Source: Pontibaca salina (lineage in GTDB: Bacteria > Pseudomonadota > Alphaproteobacteria > Rhodobacterales > Rhodobacteraceae). Taken from it: a stretch of DNA of 64,000 nt. Numbering within the stretch: position 1 is the first letter of the stretch; each line of letters begins with the position of its first letter. The notes beneath the pieces are model-generated. The model was not told the DNA's origin and searched no databases. It saw only the letters and a program-made list of their open reading frames with translations. The stretch lies in assembly GCF_016307205.1 (NCBI RefSeq), contig NZ_JAEIJD010000003.1, positions 1 through 64,000 on the forward strand, read 5' to 3'. The position numbers were made by a program, and so were the translations under genes. Of the stretch, positions 55,489-64,000 are shown piece after piece.

Positions 55489-55989
55489 TTATGCGCGCCC
55501 GTAGGCCTCGGCAATGGCGACCTGCATCGCTTCCGTCGGTGTGCGATCGCCCCAGACTAGAAGCTGAATCGCAGGGTAATACCGCTCGGCGCTCGACACC
55601 GCGGAGCGAATCATGGTGTCAATCTGCTCGGGACTAGCGATCTGCCCTCCGCTCAGCACCAAGCCATAGCGATAGACCATCAGTTTTTCCGCACCCCAAT
55701 AGGTAAAGCAGCCAGCCCAGCACTGATCGTTCATTGCATTCAACAACTCATACAACCGGCCCAGACGCTCCACCGGTGGCTCCATTTCGAACGTGCACAC
55801 CAAACGCAAGGTTTCGTCATGTTCCGACCAGTCCAGCGTAATTGAATAGGTCCGCCATTGCCCAACCACAGCCATGGCAATCTGATCGTCTCCCAGTCGT
55901 TCAAAATCCCACTCATGATACGCAGCGAGATGCTCAACAGTATCGATAGGATGAATGTCTGTTTCGAGAAACTGCTCGGAAAGGGCCAT
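55489..55989 (-). CDS. YbjN domain-containing protein
   Basis: 166 aa. WDFERLGDDQIAMAVVGQWR, LVCTFEMEPPVERLGRLYEL and CWAGCFTYWGAEKLMVYRYG match the YbjN domain, a type III secretion chaperone-like fold. In E. coli YbjN affects motility and stress gene expression; in alphaproteobacteria its role is unknown. It lies upstream of proC by 33 nt on the same strand and is probably the first gene of that operon. Confidence 0.9.
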   Translation of the reverse strand: MALSEQFLETDIHPIDTVEHLAAYHEWDFERLGDDQIAMAVVGQWRTYSITLDWSEHDETLRLVCTFEMEPPVERLGRLYELLNAMNDQCWAGCFTYWGAEKLMVYRYGLVLSGGQIASPEQIDTMIRSAVSSAERYYPAIQLLVWGDRTPTEAMQVAIAEAYGRA

Positions 55990-56194
55990 AATGCCACCTC
56001 TCTGCTCGCTAGGTCGGAGCGGATGCCCTCAAACACTAGGCGCCTGCACTACCGGGCGGGGCGATCCCCCGATCCCATACAATATATGGTGCGGCGCGGC
56101 AGAAGCTCTGGCAACCCTTAATTTGTAGATAACCGCTGCAAATCGACAATAAGTTGTGGACAAAACCGCTTTTCACGCCATATATCGCGGCACC

Positions 56195-56230
56195 CTGCTT
56201 CTTTCTGGTTTCAAATACCCAAATCCCGGC
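56195..56230 (-). repeat. Dispersed intergenic repeat, partial copy D
   Basis: On the minus strand CGGGATTTGGGTATTTGAAA followed by CCAGAAAGAAG. The GGGTATTT...ACCAGAAAGA part is close to identical to copy A near 885-950, but the GC-rich hairpin is missing. Immediately before it on the same strand is the UbiK terminator hairpin. Confidence 0.5.
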
Positions 56231-56270
56231 CGCGCAAAAGAAAGCGCCGCACAGGAATGGTGCGGCGCTT
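56230..56270 (-). terminator. Strong intrinsic terminator of the UbiK gene
   Basis: A perfect 12-bp stem (aaagcgccgcac 56240-56251; gtgcggcgcttt 56259-56270) with a 7-nt loop. On the minus strand it is followed by CTTTTGCG, a T-run. It lies 48 nt after the stop of the UbiK-family gene. Confidence 0.82.
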
Positions 56271-56318
56271 TGCCAAATCAGATTCAATAAACATCCACTA
56301 AACGCAGACGCGAAATGG

Positions 56319-56561
56319 TCAATCTTTGGCTTCCAGAGCGTCCAGACGGGCTGCCAAAGCCGCATTTTCCTCGCGCGCCTTTTGCGCCATGGTCCGTACC
56401 GCGTCGAACTCTTCCCGTGTGACCAGATCGCGATCTGCCAGCCAGCGGTCCAGCATCGACTTCATCGCGGTTTCCGCTTCTTCCCGCGCGCCCTGCGCGA
56501 CGCCCATCGCGTTGGTCATCAATTGCGAGATGTCGTCGAAGATCTTGTTGCGGGTCTGCAT
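56319..56561 (-). CDS. ubiK: UbiK (BMFP/YqiC) family accessory factor
   Basis: 80 aa from the ATG at 56561, with AGGAGA about 8 nt upstream. It has QTRNKIFDDISQLMTNAMGV and a helical C-terminus EENAALAARLDALEAKD that forms a trimeric coiled coil. In E. coli UbiK assists aerobic ubiquinone biosynthesis enzymes; the same is likely here. The gene diverges from lgt and ends in a strong terminator, so it is monocistronic. Confidence 0.92.
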   Translation of the reverse strand: MQTRNKIFDDISQLMTNAMGVAQGAREEAETAMKSMLDRWLADRDLVTREEFDAVRTMAQKAREENAALAARLDALEAKD

Positions 56562-56655
56562 TATCATTCTCCTGTGGTACTGCGCCCTATATGGGCGGTC
56601 ATTCCAACCGCGACAAGGTTGACTTTCGGCGCGGATCAACGGCATTCAACCTGCC

Positions 56656-57543
56656 ATGCGCGCATCCCTCTCCTTTCCCGACATCTCGCCTGATATCCTG
56701 TCTTTCTCCATAGGCGGAATGGAATTTGCCCTGCGCTGGTACGCGTTGGCCTATATCGTCGGCATCGTGATCGCGTGGCGGCTGGCGCTTGCGGCGCTGA
56801 AACGGCCCGCGCTCTGGGGTGCAGACGCACCACCGCTGCGCCCCGTACAGGTCGAAGATCTGCTGACCTGGATCATCCTTGGCGTGATCCTTGGCGGGCG
56901 GCTGGGCTTCGTGCTGTTCTACCAGCCGGGCTATTACCTGCAGAACCCGGCCGACATTCTCAAGATCTGGCAGGGCGGCATGTCCTTTCACGGCGGGTTG
57001 ATTGGTGTTGTTTTGGCCGGCTGGCTGTTTGCGCTCAGTCGGGGCGCGCCGATGCTGTCGCTGGCGGACCTGATCGCCCATACCGCGCCGCCGGGGCTGC
57101 TGCTGGGGCGGCTGGCCAATTTCATTAATGCCGAGCTTTGGGGCCGGCCCACCGACCTGCCCTGGGGCGTGATCTTTCCGGGCGACGCTGCGCAGCACTG
57201 TCCCGGTGTCCTCGGCCTGTGCGGGCGCCATCCCTCGCAACTCTATGAAGCCGCGCTAGAGGGGCTGATCCTTGGTGCGCTAATCCTTTGGCTCGCTTAC
57301 CGCCGCGGCGCGCTCAAGGCTCCCGGCCTGATTACCGGAACTTTTCTCACCGGCTATGGGCTGGCACGGTTCATTGTCGAGTTTGTGCGCCAGCCCGACG
57401 CGCAATTCATCACCCAAGACAACCCTTTGGGGTTGGCTTGGCATATCGGGGGCTACGGTCTGACCATGGGGCAGATCTTGTCGCTTCCGATGGTCTTGCT
57501 GGGCCTGTGGCTGATCATGCGCGCCCGCCGGGCCCTCCGATGA
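56656..57543 (+). CDS. lgt: Prolipoprotein diacylglyceryl transferase
   Basis: 295 aa with about seven membrane helices. Lgt transfers a diacylglyceryl group to the lipobox Cys of prolipoproteins. The signature [20 protein letters not shown] and the early [15 protein letters not shown] and [14 protein letters not shown] segments with the essential His/Gly are present. It serves lipoproteins such as those at 186-797, 34698-35360 and 40961-41683. The stop overlaps the next gene (ATGA). Confidence 0.96.
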   Translation: MRASLSFPDISPDILSFSIGGMEFALRWYALAYIVGIVIAWRLALAALKRPALWGADAPPLRPVQVEDLLTWIILGVILGGRLGFVLFYQPGYYLQNPADILKIWQGGMSFHGGLIGVVLAGWLFALSRGAPMLSLADLIAHTAPPGLLLGRLANFINAELWGRPTDLPWGVIFPGDAAQHCPGVLGLCGRHPSQLYEAALEGLILGALILWLAYRRGALKAPGLITGTFLTGYGLARFIVEFVRQPDAQFITQDNPLGLAWHIGGYGLTMGQILSLPMVLLGLWLIMRARRALR

Positions 57544-58607
57544 CCCTGCTTGATCTGATTGCCGCGCGCATCCGCCATGACGGACCGATCAGCGTCGCCG
57601 ATTATATGACTGACTGCCTGCTGCATCCGACACTGGGCTATTACACCACCCGCGATCCGCTGGGTGCCGCCGGGGATTTCACCACCGCCCCCGAGATCAG
57701 CCAGATGTTCGGCGAATTGATCGGCCTGTCGCTGGCGCAAGCATGGCTGGATCAGGGCAGCCCGAACCCCTTTACACTGGCCGAACTTGGGCCCGGACGC
57801 GGCACATTGATGGCCGACCTGTTGCGCGCGACCCGTGCCATCCCCGGCTTTCACGATGCCGCGCAAATATCGCTGGTCGAGGCCTCGCCGGTTTTACGCG
57901 CCACTCAGGCCGAAAACCTGCCGGATCATGCGCCACAATGGCTTGATAGCGCCGCCTCCCTGCCCCAAGCACCGCTGTTTCTGATCGCGAACGAGTTTTT
58001 TGATGCTCTGCCGGTCCGCCAGTTCATCCGGCACGAACAGGGTTGGGCCGAACGCCGAATCATCTATGTTGATGGAGCGCTGGCCTTCGGGCAGACGGCT
58101 CCGACAGAACACCCGGCTCTGGCGCATCGCCTCAACGACACACGCCCCGGCGATCTGGTCGAACTTTGCCCCCCTGCCCCGCCCATCCTTGCCGCTATTG
58201 CCAGTCGCATTGCACAACATGGTGGCGCGGCGCTGATCGTGGATTACGGCGATTGGCGCTCTCTGGGCGACACTGTTCAGGCCCTACGCGATCATCGTCC
58301 AGTGGATGTGCTGGACCAGCCCGGCAAGGCGGATCTGACGGCCCATGTCGATTTCGAGCTCTTGGCGCAGGCCGCTCGCGGCGCGGGGTGCGGCGTGACA
58401 AAACTGACCAAGCAGGGGGTGTTTCTTGAGCGCCTGGGGATCACGGCACGGGCGCAAGCATTGGCGCAGGGCTTGCAGGGCGCGGCGCTGGATGATCTGG
58501 TCGCGGCACATCGCAGGTTGACGCACCCGCAGGAAATGGGAAACCTGTTCAAAACGCTGGGGCTGTTCCCGGCGCAGGCATCACCACCGCCGGGATTAGA
58601 GATATGA
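57540..58607 (+). CDS. SAM-dependent methyltransferase, MidA/NDUFAF7 family
   Basis: 355 aa from the ATG at 57540, overlapping the lgt stop by 4 nt. [78 protein letters not shown] and [20 protein letters not shown] are all hallmarks of the family. The mitochondrial homologue NDUFAF7 dimethylates an arginine of complex I subunit NDUFS2. A role in respiratory complex I maturation is plausible. It overlaps pgeF by 4 nt, making a coupled lgt-midA-pgeF operon. Confidence 0.93.
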   Translation: MTLLDLIAARIRHDGPISVADYMTDCLLHPTLGYYTTRDPLGAAGDFTTAPEISQMFGELIGLSLAQAWLDQGSPNPFTLAELGPGRGTLMADLLRATRAIPGFHDAAQISLVEASPVLRATQAENLPDHAPQWLDSAASLPQAPLFLIANEFFDALPVRQFIRHEQGWAERRIIYVDGALAFGQTAPTEHPALAHRLNDTRPGDLVELCPPAPPILAAIASRIAQHGGAALIVDYGDWRSLGDTVQALRDHRPVDVLDQPGKADLTAHVDFELLAQAARGAGCGVTKLTKQGVFLERLGITARAQALAQGLQGAALDDLVAAHRRLTHPQEMGNLFKTLGLFPAQASPPPGLEI

Positions 58608-59359
58608 CACTGGAAATCTTGACCTCCGAGCATCTGAGCAAACTGCGTCACGGCTTCTTCACTCGGCGTGGCGGCGCGTCTTCGGGCGTATTTGCCGGGT
58701 TGAACTGCGGCCCCGGGTCCTCGGATCAACGCGACATCGTGGCGATTAACCGCGAGCGCGTCGCCGACGCCCTGCACCTCACGCCCGAGGCCCTGATCGG
58801 GCTGCATCAAATCCACTCTGCGGATGTTGTCAGCGTCACCGCCCCCTTACCCCACCAGCCACGCGCCGATGCGCTGGTGACCGCAACGCCGGGCCTTGCC
58901 CTGACCGTGCTCACAGCGGATTGCCAACCGGTCCTGTTCGCGGACCATGCAGCACAGGTGATCGGAGCCGCCCATGCCGGTTGGCGCGGCACCCTTGATG
59001 GCGTGCTCGAGGCAACGCTTGACGCGATGGAGGTGCTGGGCGCTGACCGCGCCAATACGGTCGCCATCATCGGCCCCGCAATCAGCCAATCCGCTTATGA
59101 GGTTGGACCCGAATTTCTTGATGACTTCATGATTGACGACCCGGAGAATGTCAGGTTTTTTGCCAATGGCGAGGGCGACCGGCTGTTATTCGACCTGCCC
59201 GGCTATGGTCTGCATCGGTTACGCCAGGCGGGCGTGGGCCATGCCGAATGGATGCGGCTCTGCACCTATCGTGATCCCAACCGTTTCTTTTCCTACCGCC
59301 GCGCCACTCATGCGAAAGAGGCCGATTACGGACGGCTGATTTCTGCGATTCGCCTTTGA
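58604..59359 (+). CDS. pgeF: Peptidoglycan editing factor / YfiH-type laccase-domain protein
   Basis: 251 aa. HGFFTRRGGASSGVFAGLNC, IHSADVVSV, VLTADCQPVLFADHAAQVIG and AAHAGWRGTLDGVLEATLDA carry the conserved His/Cys metal site, and the C-terminus has WMRLCTYRDPNRFFSYRRAT. Proteins of this family act as purine nucleoside phosphorylases/adenosine deaminases in vitro and edit mis-made UDP-MurNAc in E. coli. It is the last gene of the lgt operon and converges with the Lrp gene. Confidence 0.92.
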   Translation: MTLEILTSEHLSKLRHGFFTRRGGASSGVFAGLNCGPGSSDQRDIVAINRERVADALHLTPEALIGLHQIHSADVVSVTAPLPHQPRADALVTATPGLALTVLTADCQPVLFADHAAQVIGAAHAGWRGTLDGVLEATLDAMEVLGADRANTVAIIGPAISQSAYEVGPEFLDDFMIDDPENVRFFANGEGDRLLFDLPGYGLHRLRQAGVGHAEWMRLCTYRDPNRFFSYRRATHAKEADYGRLISAIRL

Positions 59360-59374
59360 GCCTTTGACAGCGCC

Positions 59375-59875
59375 TCAGGGGGTTCTCTGCAACCGCTCTT
59401 CCATCACCTCAAACGGTACGCCCGGCTCTTCCTTGGCCTCGCGAATCACCAGGGATGTTTTGACGCTGCCCACATTGGGTGTGGTTAATAACTGTCCGGT
59501 CAGAAAGTTTTGGAAGCTGCTGAGGTCAGGCGCCACGCATTTCAGGATGAAATCCACCTCGCCGTTCAGCATGTGACATTCACGCACCAGCGGCCATTCG
59601 CGGCAAAGCCCCTCGAACGCGTTCAGCTCCGCCTCGGCTTGGCTTTCCAGCCCGACCATCACGAACACGTGAACCTCGAACCCCAGTTCCCGCGCATCCA
59701 CGCGGGCATGATAGCCGCGAATCAACCCCGAATCTTCAAGCGCCCGCACCCGGCGCAGGCACGGCGGCGCTGAAATTCCGACGCGTCTGGCCAATTCCAC
59801 GTTCGTCATGCGGCCATCGGCCTGCAATTCCGCCAGAATTTTTCGGTCAATCGAATCCAGTCGTGTTCCGACCAT
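59375..59875 (-). CDS. Lrp/AsnC family transcriptional regulator
   Basis: 166 aa from the ATG at 59875 (MVGTRLDSIDRKILAELQAD); the longer frame to 59998 is not family-like. The HTH is MTNVELARRVGISAPPCLRR, followed by the RAM ligand-binding domain (VHVFVMVGLESQAEAELNAF, CHMLNGEVDFILKCVAPDL). It binds amino acids and controls metabolic genes. It diverges from trxB with about 200 nt between the starts, an arrangement common in Rhodobacterales, so it may act on that region. Confidence 0.93.
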   Translation of the reverse strand: MVGTRLDSIDRKILAELQADGRMTNVELARRVGISAPPCLRRVRALEDSGLIRGYHARVDARELGFEVHVFVMVGLESQAEAELNAFEGLCREWPLVRECHMLNGEVDFILKCVAPDLSSFQNFLTGQLLTTPNVGSVKTSLVIREAKEEPGVPFEVMEERLQRTP

Positions 59876-60076
59876 CCAAAACCCCACTATTTTCACGTCC
59901 CTTATAGCAGCGCATCGGGTGACGCAATTATGTTTCACCGCAGGGCGGCGGTTGCCATGTTCGCGGTCATTTATTGCTTCTACCACTATCCTGTGCACCT
60001 TGTAAGCGCTGCGCCCCGCGCGCTATATCGGCGGCGGGACGGATTGCCGTCAGCACCATAGCATTGGAGAGTTTCA

Positions 60077-61081
60077 ATGGCCGAAACACGACACACAAAG
60101 GTTTTGATCGTTGGATCCGGCCCGGCCGGATATACTGCCGCGGTCTATGCCAGCCGCGCCATGCTGAACCCGATCCTGGTGCAGGGAATCGAACCGGGCG
60201 GCCAATTGACCACCACAACCGATGTCGAAAACTGGCCCGGCGACACCGAGGTGCAAGGCCCTGACCTGATGCTGCGGATGGAAGCCCACGCCAAGGCAGT
60301 GGGTTGCGAGGTTGTCGGCGACATCATCACCGATCTCGACCTGTCGCGCCGTCCCTTCACCGCCAAAGGCGACAGCGGCACCATCTACACCGCCGAGGCC
60401 GTCATATTGGCCACCGGGGCCCGCGCCAAGTGGCTGGGCCTTCCGTCCGAGGAAAAATTCAAGGGCTTTGGCGTGTCGGCCTGCGCGACCTGCGACGGAT
60501 TCTTTTATCGCGGGCAAGAAATCGTGGTGGTCGGCGGTGGCAACACCGCTGTTGAAGAAGCGCTTTTCCTGACCAACTTCGCCAGCAAGGTCACGCTGAT
60601 CCATCGCCGCGACGAATTGCGCGCCGAAAAGATCCTGATCGACCGACTGCTAAAGAACCCCAAGATTGAACCACTCTGGAACCACGTTCTGGACGAGGTT
60701 GTCGGCGCCGACAGTCCGTTAGGCGTCGAGGCCGCGCGTGCCAAACATGTCCAGACCGGCAAAATCACCGAAATCCCCGCCAAGGGCGTGTTCATCGCCA
60801 TCGGTCATGCCCCGGCCAGCGAATTGGTCGCGGATCAGCTGGAAACCCATATGGGTGGCTATGTCGTGGTGGAACCCGGAACCACCCGCACCAGCGTGCC
60901 CGGCGTCTACGCAGCCGGCGACCTGACCGATCACGTCTATCGCCAGGCGGTGACCAGTGCCGGCATGGGATGCATGGCGGCGCTGGATGCCGAAAAATTC
61001 TTGGCCGAACAGGGCGAGGTGACCGGCCGCGACACCAGCGAGCCATTGGGCTATGGCGCCGAGGTCGAAACCGAGGCCTGA
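60077..61081 (+). CDS. trxB: Thioredoxin reductase
   Basis: 334 aa, starting MAETRHTKVLIVGSGPAGYT, with GGAGAG 8 nt before the ATG. The FAD motif GSGPAG is at 13-18, the redox pair is Cys136/Cys139 (SACATCDGFFY), the NADPH site is VVVGGGNTAVEEALF, and the C-terminal FAD site is GVYAAGDLTDHVYRQAVTSA. It reduces thioredoxin with NADPH. The C-terminus is about 15 residues longer than the E. coli enzyme. It diverges from the Lrp-type regulator. Confidence 0.96.
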   Translation: MAETRHTKVLIVGSGPAGYTAAVYASRAMLNPILVQGIEPGGQLTTTTDVENWPGDTEVQGPDLMLRMEAHAKAVGCEVVGDIITDLDLSRRPFTAKGDSGTIYTAEAVILATGARAKWLGLPSEEKFKGFGVSACATCDGFFYRGQEIVVVGGGNTAVEEALFLTNFASKVTLIHRRDELRAEKILIDRLLKNPKIEPLWNHVLDEVVGADSPLGVEAARAKHVQTGKITEIPAKGVFIAIGHAPASELVADQLETHMGGYVVVEPGTTRTSVPGVYAAGDLTDHVYRQAVTSAGMGCMAALDAEKFLAEQGEVTGRDTSEPLGYGAEVETEA

Positions 61082-61349
61082 GAAAACCACTCCGCCCGAA
61101 CCCGATTGACTAGCATCGGGCAGGTTGCGTTCCATCGAACTCGCCCGCTGTCATGACCCCATTTGCGGGGCAAACGCTGTCTCTTGACGGCAGGCGAATA
61201 ATTGAAGCCACTAAAACGCAACACGCTCTAGCGCGCCGATAAGGTGAATTTCGTCACTGGCCGCTGGACATCTCCCGGCGCGGACGTCTATGCGATGTGC
61301 AATAGCGGGTGTCATGCCCCTCTTTGCCACATCAATCAGCGAGTTTCCC
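61082..61349. other. Intergenic region between trxB and sat-cysC
   Basis: 268 nt without a coding sequence. A moderate hairpin (ccgattg...) and several GC-rich runs occur, but I found no clear terminator for trxB and no confident promoter boxes for sat-cysC. The upstream in-frame extension of sat-cysC to 61290 has no family residues. Confidence 0.4.
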
Positions 61350-63059
61350 ATGACAATGCTCAGTAATCTGGCCCCGATCCCGGAGCTGTATGTTTCCTAC
61401 GATTCGGCGCAAAAGCTGAAAGCCGAAGCTGGCGATCTGAAAAGTCACGATCTGACTCCGCGTCAGATTTGCGACCTGGGGCTGCTCATGAATGGCGGCT
61501 TCAACCCGCTCAAGGGCTTCCTCAGCCAGGCCGATTACGAAGCTGTCGTTGAAAACATGCGGCTGCAAGACGGCACGCTCTGGCCGATGCCGATCACTCT
61601 GGATGTCTCCGAGAAGTTCGCCGATTCGCTCGAGCTTGGCGAAGATATCGCCCTGCGCGATCAAGAAGGCGTGATACTGGCCACGATGACCGTCACCGAC
61701 CGCTGGACGCCCGATAAAAGCAACGAGGCCGAAAAGGTGTTCGGCGCCGACGACAGCGCCCACCCGGGCGTGAATTACCTGCACAACACCGCTGGCGAAG
61801 TGTATCTTGGCGGCCCGGTCACCGGCATCCAGCAGCCGGTGCATTACGATTTCCGCGGTCGGCGCGACACGCCCAACGAATTGCGCGCACTGTTTCGCAA
61901 ACTCGGCTGGCGGCGCATCGTCGCGTTCCAGACCCGCAACCCGCTGCACCGCGCGCATCAGGAACTGACCTTCCGCGCCGCGCGCGAGGCGCAGGCCAAC
62001 CTGCTGATCCATCCGGTTGTCGGCATGACCAAGCCCGGCGACGTCGATCACTTCACCCGCGTGCGCTGCTACGAGGCGGTGCTTGACAAATATCCCGCTG
62101 CCACCACGACATTGTCACTTCTGAACCTCGCCATGCGCATGGGTGGCCCGCGCGAGGCGGTCTGGCACGGGCTGATCCGCAAGAATCACGGCTGCACCCA
62201 CTTCATCGTCGGCCGCGACCATGCCGGTCCCGGCAAAAATTCGGCGGGCGAAGATTTCTATGGCCCCTATGACGCGCAGGAACTGTTCCGCAAACACCAA
62301 GAGGAAATCGGCGTCGAGATGGTCGATTTCAAACATATGGTCTATGTGCAGGAGCGCGCGCAATACGAACCCGCGGACGAGATTGAAGAGGACGCCACCG
62401 TGCTCAATATCTCCGGCACCGAGTTGCGCCGCCGTCTGCAGGAAGGTCTGGAAATCCCCGAATGGTTCTCCTTCCCCGAGGTGGTGAGCGAACTGCGGCG
62501 CACCCGTCCGCCGCGTAACCAACAAGGCTTTACGGTGTTTTTCACCGGGCTTTCAGGATCGGGTAAATCCACTATCGCCAACGCGCTGATGGTCAAGCTG
62601 ATGGAGATGGGCGGGCGTCCGGTCACACTTCTGGACGGCGATATCGTGCGCAAGAACCTCAGTTCCGAACTGGGCTTCTCGAAAGAGCACCGCGATCTGA
62701 ACATCCGCCGCATCGGCTATGTCGCCTCGGAAATCACCAAGAACGGTGGCATCGCTATCTGCGCACCAATCGCGCCTTATGCCACCACCCGCCGCGCCGT
62801 GCGCGAAGAGATCGAACAGTTTGGTGCCTTCATCGAGATCCATGTCGCCACCAGCCTCGAAGAGTGCGAACGCCGTGACCGCAAGGGTCTCTACAAACTG
62901 GCGCGCGAAGGCAAGATCAAGGAATTCACCGGTATTTCCGATCCCTACGACGTTCCCGAAGACCCGGAACTACGCGTCGATACGGAAGGCATTGAGGTCG
63001 ACAACTGTGCCCATCAGGTTCTGCTGAAGCTTGAGAACATGGGCCTTATCGGCGCCTGA
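61350..63059 (+). CDS. sat-cysC: Bifunctional sulfate adenylyltransferase / adenylylsulfate kinase
   Basis: 569 aa from the ATG at 61350 ([20 protein letters not shown]). Residues 1-~385 are ATP sulfurylase of the Sat type ([32 protein letters not shown]); residues ~395-569 are APS kinase ([55 protein letters not shown]). It converts sulfate to APS and then to PAPS in one polypeptide. This fused form is common in Rhodobacterales and differs from the CysDN/CysC of enterobacteria. It is followed by a strong terminator. Confidence 0.96.
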   Translation: MTMLSNLAPIPELYVSYDSAQKLKAEAGDLKSHDLTPRQICDLGLLMNGGFNPLKGFLSQADYEAVVENMRLQDGTLWPMPITLDVSEKFADSLELGEDIALRDQEGVILATMTVTDRWTPDKSNEAEKVFGADDSAHPGVNYLHNTAGEVYLGGPVTGIQQPVHYDFRGRRDTPNELRALFRKLGWRRIVAFQTRNPLHRAHQELTFRAAREAQANLLIHPVVGMTKPGDVDHFTRVRCYEAVLDKYPAATTTLSLLNLAMRMGGPREAVWHGLIRKNHGCTHFIVGRDHAGPGKNSAGEDFYGPYDAQELFRKHQEEIGVEMVDFKHMVYVQERAQYEPADEIEEDATVLNISGTELRRRLQEGLEIPEWFSFPEVVSELRRTRPPRNQQGFTVFFTGLSGSGKSTIANALMVKLMEMGGRPVTLLDGDIVRKNLSSELGFSKEHRDLNIRRIGYVASEITKNGGIAICAPIAPYATTRRAVREEIEQFGAFIEIHVATSLEECERRDRKGLYKLAREGKIKEFTGISDPYDVPEDPELRVDTEGIEVDNCAHQVLLKLENMGLIGA

Positions 63060-63079
63060 TTCCGTCGCAAACCCGCGAC

Positions 63080-63115
63080 ACGGCCCGGAACAGCATATCC
63101 GGGCCGTCTCCCTTC
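63080..63115 (+). terminator. Strong intrinsic terminator of sat-cysC
   Basis: A perfect 10-bp stem acggcccgga / tccgggccgt (63080-63089 and 63098-63107) with an 8-nt loop, followed by CTCCCTTCTCTC. It lies 21 nt after the stop codon. Confidence 0.75.
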
Positions 63116-63118
63116 TCT

Positions 63119-63170
63119 CATTTCTACTTGCTGTAAATATCCCGGGGAGCGCGAGGGGCAGCGCCCCTCG
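63119..63170 (+). repeat. Dispersed intergenic repeat, copy C
   Basis: On the minus strand a perfect 8-bp hairpin (cgaggggc-agc-gcccctcg read on plus, 63152-63170) is followed by GCTCCCCGGGATATTTACAG and CAAGTAGAAATG. The GGGATATTT...AGAA layout matches copies A and B. It lies 60 nt after sat-cysC and 105 nt before the end of the DUF1150 gene. Confidence 0.6.
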
Positions 63171-63274
63171 TTTCCACTACTAAACCTGACGCCCCGCCGG
63201 TCCCTGTCAAAAACTCAACCGCCCCACCACCAGACAGCGCAGCCATCGCGACTGTATCCAAATTCAGACAATAA

Positions 63275-63499
63275 TCAGTGGACCGCGACCGGCGACATAT
63301 CGTGCTGACGTGCCAACACAAAGGCGAGGCGACGGTCGGCCACCAGAGCCAATTGCTGACCATCAGCATTATGTACCGCATAAAGCCGGTTCAAATCCCC
63401 TGCTTCAGCCTGAATCTCTTTGGGAAGATCGGCAACATTCACCGTTTTCACATAGACGATGCGATTGTCGTCATGCTCGAATTTTTGTGGCGTATTCAT
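63275..63499 (-). CDS. DUF1150 family protein
   Basis: 74 aa. RIVYVKTVNVADLPKEIQAE and YAVHNADGQQLALVADRRLA followed by FVLARQHDMSPVAVH match DUF1150, a small alphaproteobacterial family that usually follows an hsp20 gene, as here (3 nt apart). The function is unknown; co-transcription with the heat-shock protein suggests a stress role. Confidence 0.92.
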   Translation of the reverse strand: MNTPQKFEHDDNRIVYVKTVNVADLPKEIQAEAGDLNRLYAVHNADGQQLALVADRRLAFVLARQHDMSPVAVH

Positions 63500-63502
63500 G
63501 GC

Positions 63503-63916
63503 TTACCCCTTCCTGATATTGATGGTCTGCACCACGGCATCCGGTGCGGCGCGGGTCAGGTCCACATGCAGCAAACCGTTCTCGATAATCGCCTCTCCGA
63601 CATCGACCCCATCAGCCAGCACGAACATGCGCTGGAACTGGCGCGCGGCGATGCCCCGATGCAGAAACACGCGCCCCTCGCTGTCGTCGTTCTGACGGCC
63701 CCGGATTACCAATTGCCGATCTTCCACAGTGATCGACAGATCGTCCTGCGCAAATCCTGCGACCGCCAACGTAATCCTGTAGGATCGTTCGGATGTCTGT
63801 TCGATATTATAGGGCGGATATCCTTCGTTACCGGATTTCGCCGAACGCTCCAACAGACGTTCCAGTTGCTCGAACCCCAGCATATGGGGGTATGAAGCCA
63901 GAGTAAGTTTCGACAC
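63503..63916 (-). CDS. Hsp20/alpha-crystallin family small heat-shock protein
   Basis: 137 aa from a GTG at 63916 with AAAGGACG upstream; a GTG at 63952 would add 12 residues. N-terminal MSKLTLASYPHMLGFEQLER leads into the alpha-crystallin domain: YPPYNIEQTSERSYRITLAV, GFAQDDLSITVEDRQLVIRG, and FLHRGIAARQFQRMFVLADG. It resembles the IbpA-type holdase chaperone that binds unfolding proteins. No clear sigma-32 promoter can be read in the 84 nt available upstream. It forms a pair with DUF1150. Confidence 0.93.
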   Translation of the reverse strand: MSKLTLASYPHMLGFEQLERLLERSAKSGNEGYPPYNIEQTSERSYRITLAVAGFAQDDLSITVEDRQLVIRGRQNDDSEGRVFLHRGIAARQFQRMFVLADGVDVGEAIIENGLLHVDLTRAAPDAVVQTINIRKG

Positions 63917-64000
63917 AGTTTCGTCCTTTTCACTAAAGCGACGTGTTTCCACGGCCCCTTGGCGGCGACCGCTTGCTACAAATATGGTGGGAAATCCCCC

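Larger units (their letters stand above)
55990..56318. other. Non-coding region between YbjN and UbiK genes
   Basis: 329 nt without a gene. It holds the UbiK terminator (56240-56275), a partial copy of the dispersed repeat (56195-56230) and presumably the YbjN promoter near 56000-56100. A single sequence close to a DnaA box (TGTGGACAA at about 56154) is also present but isolated. Confidence 0.5.

Noticed and set aside
56145-56170. TGTGGACAA, one base off a DnaA box, in the YbjN-UbiK gap
   Set aside because: A single imperfect box with no cluster, no AT-rich unwinding region and no dnaA/hemE neighbour; not an origin.
63124-63381. 85-codon minus-strand frame between sat-cysC and DUF1150
   Set aside because: It overlaps DUF1150, runs through a repeat element, and ends in a low-complexity translation.
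1-64000. tRNA, rRNA, CRISPR, insertion sequences, prophage or att sites
   Set aside because: I looked in all gaps and saw no cloverleaf, no regularly spaced repeats, no transposase or integrase, and no terminal repeats.

Overview
The window is chromosomal DNA of an alphaproteobacterium, most likely a member of the Rhodobacterales (Rhodobacteraceae). The basis is high GC coding sequence and several gene neighbourhoods typical of that group: chvI/hprK/rapZ/EIIA/HPr next to pckA; folK/rpoZ/rsh/DUF2062/pdxJ/acpS/lepB/rnc/era/DUF1491/recO; HIG1-pduO-etfBA-hbd; a fused sat-cysC; and a methylsuccinyl-CoA dehydrogenase with an ethyl/methylmalonyl-CoA epimerase. The content is almost entirely housekeeping and carbon metabolism. 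I see no phage, transposon, CRISPR array, rRNA or tRNA gene.

Layout. 1-3.3 kb: 5' end of tuf, a lipoprotein gene and parC, all minus. 3.4-8.9 kb, plus: SH3 protein, SDR, HIG1-type membrane protein, cobalamin adenosyltransferase, etfBA with a strong terminator, hbd. 8.9-13.1 kb, minus: acyltransferase, then HPr, EIIA-Man, RapZ, short HprK, a shrunken ChvG and ChvI, facing pckA (13.4-15.0 kb). 15.2-16.9 kb: mcd. 16.9-25.6 kb, minus: a long housekeeping run from folK down to recO. 25.7-32.9 kb: NYN protein, cytochrome c, ispH-DUF3429-rnhA, dapA, a lytic transglycosylase and an EamA transporter. 32.9-34.7 kb: mnmD and a divergent FAD protein, together a split MnmC. 34.7-40.8 kb: OmpA-like lipoprotein, Ada-like protein, nth-adoK-GNAT, AsmA. 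41-46.5 kb: M48 lipoprotein peptidase, small proteins, nitroreductase, EI24 protein, DUF1467, epimerase, an orphan receiver protein, GNAT. 46.6-53.3 kb: aspS, cfa-type methyltransferase, carB. 53.3-59.4 kb: 2-hydroxyacid dehydrogenase, CsaA-like protein, proC, YbjN, UbiK, then lgt-midA-pgeF. 59.4-64 kb: Lrp, trxB, sat-cysC, DUF1150 and an Hsp20.

How the genes work together. ETF (etfBA) can take electrons from the acyl-CoA dehydrogenase Mcd; Mcd and the epimerase belong to the ethylmalonyl-CoA route of acetyl-CoA assimilation; PckA draws the resulting C4 acids into gluconeogenesis. The chvI/hprK/EIIA/HPr cluster is a regulatory PTS with no sugar permease nearby.

Most notable observation: the ChvG histidine kinase in that cluster is only 182 codons. 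It lacks the membrane sensor, has proline where the phospho-acceptor histidine should be, and has lost the ATP-binding core through an in-frame deletion, yet it keeps an open frame coupled to hprK beside an apparently intact ChvI. Also worth a look: a dispersed intergenic repeat (four copies), a tandem operator-like repeat in front of pckA, the split divergent MnmC pair, and a small secreted Cys-X-X-Cys peptide.
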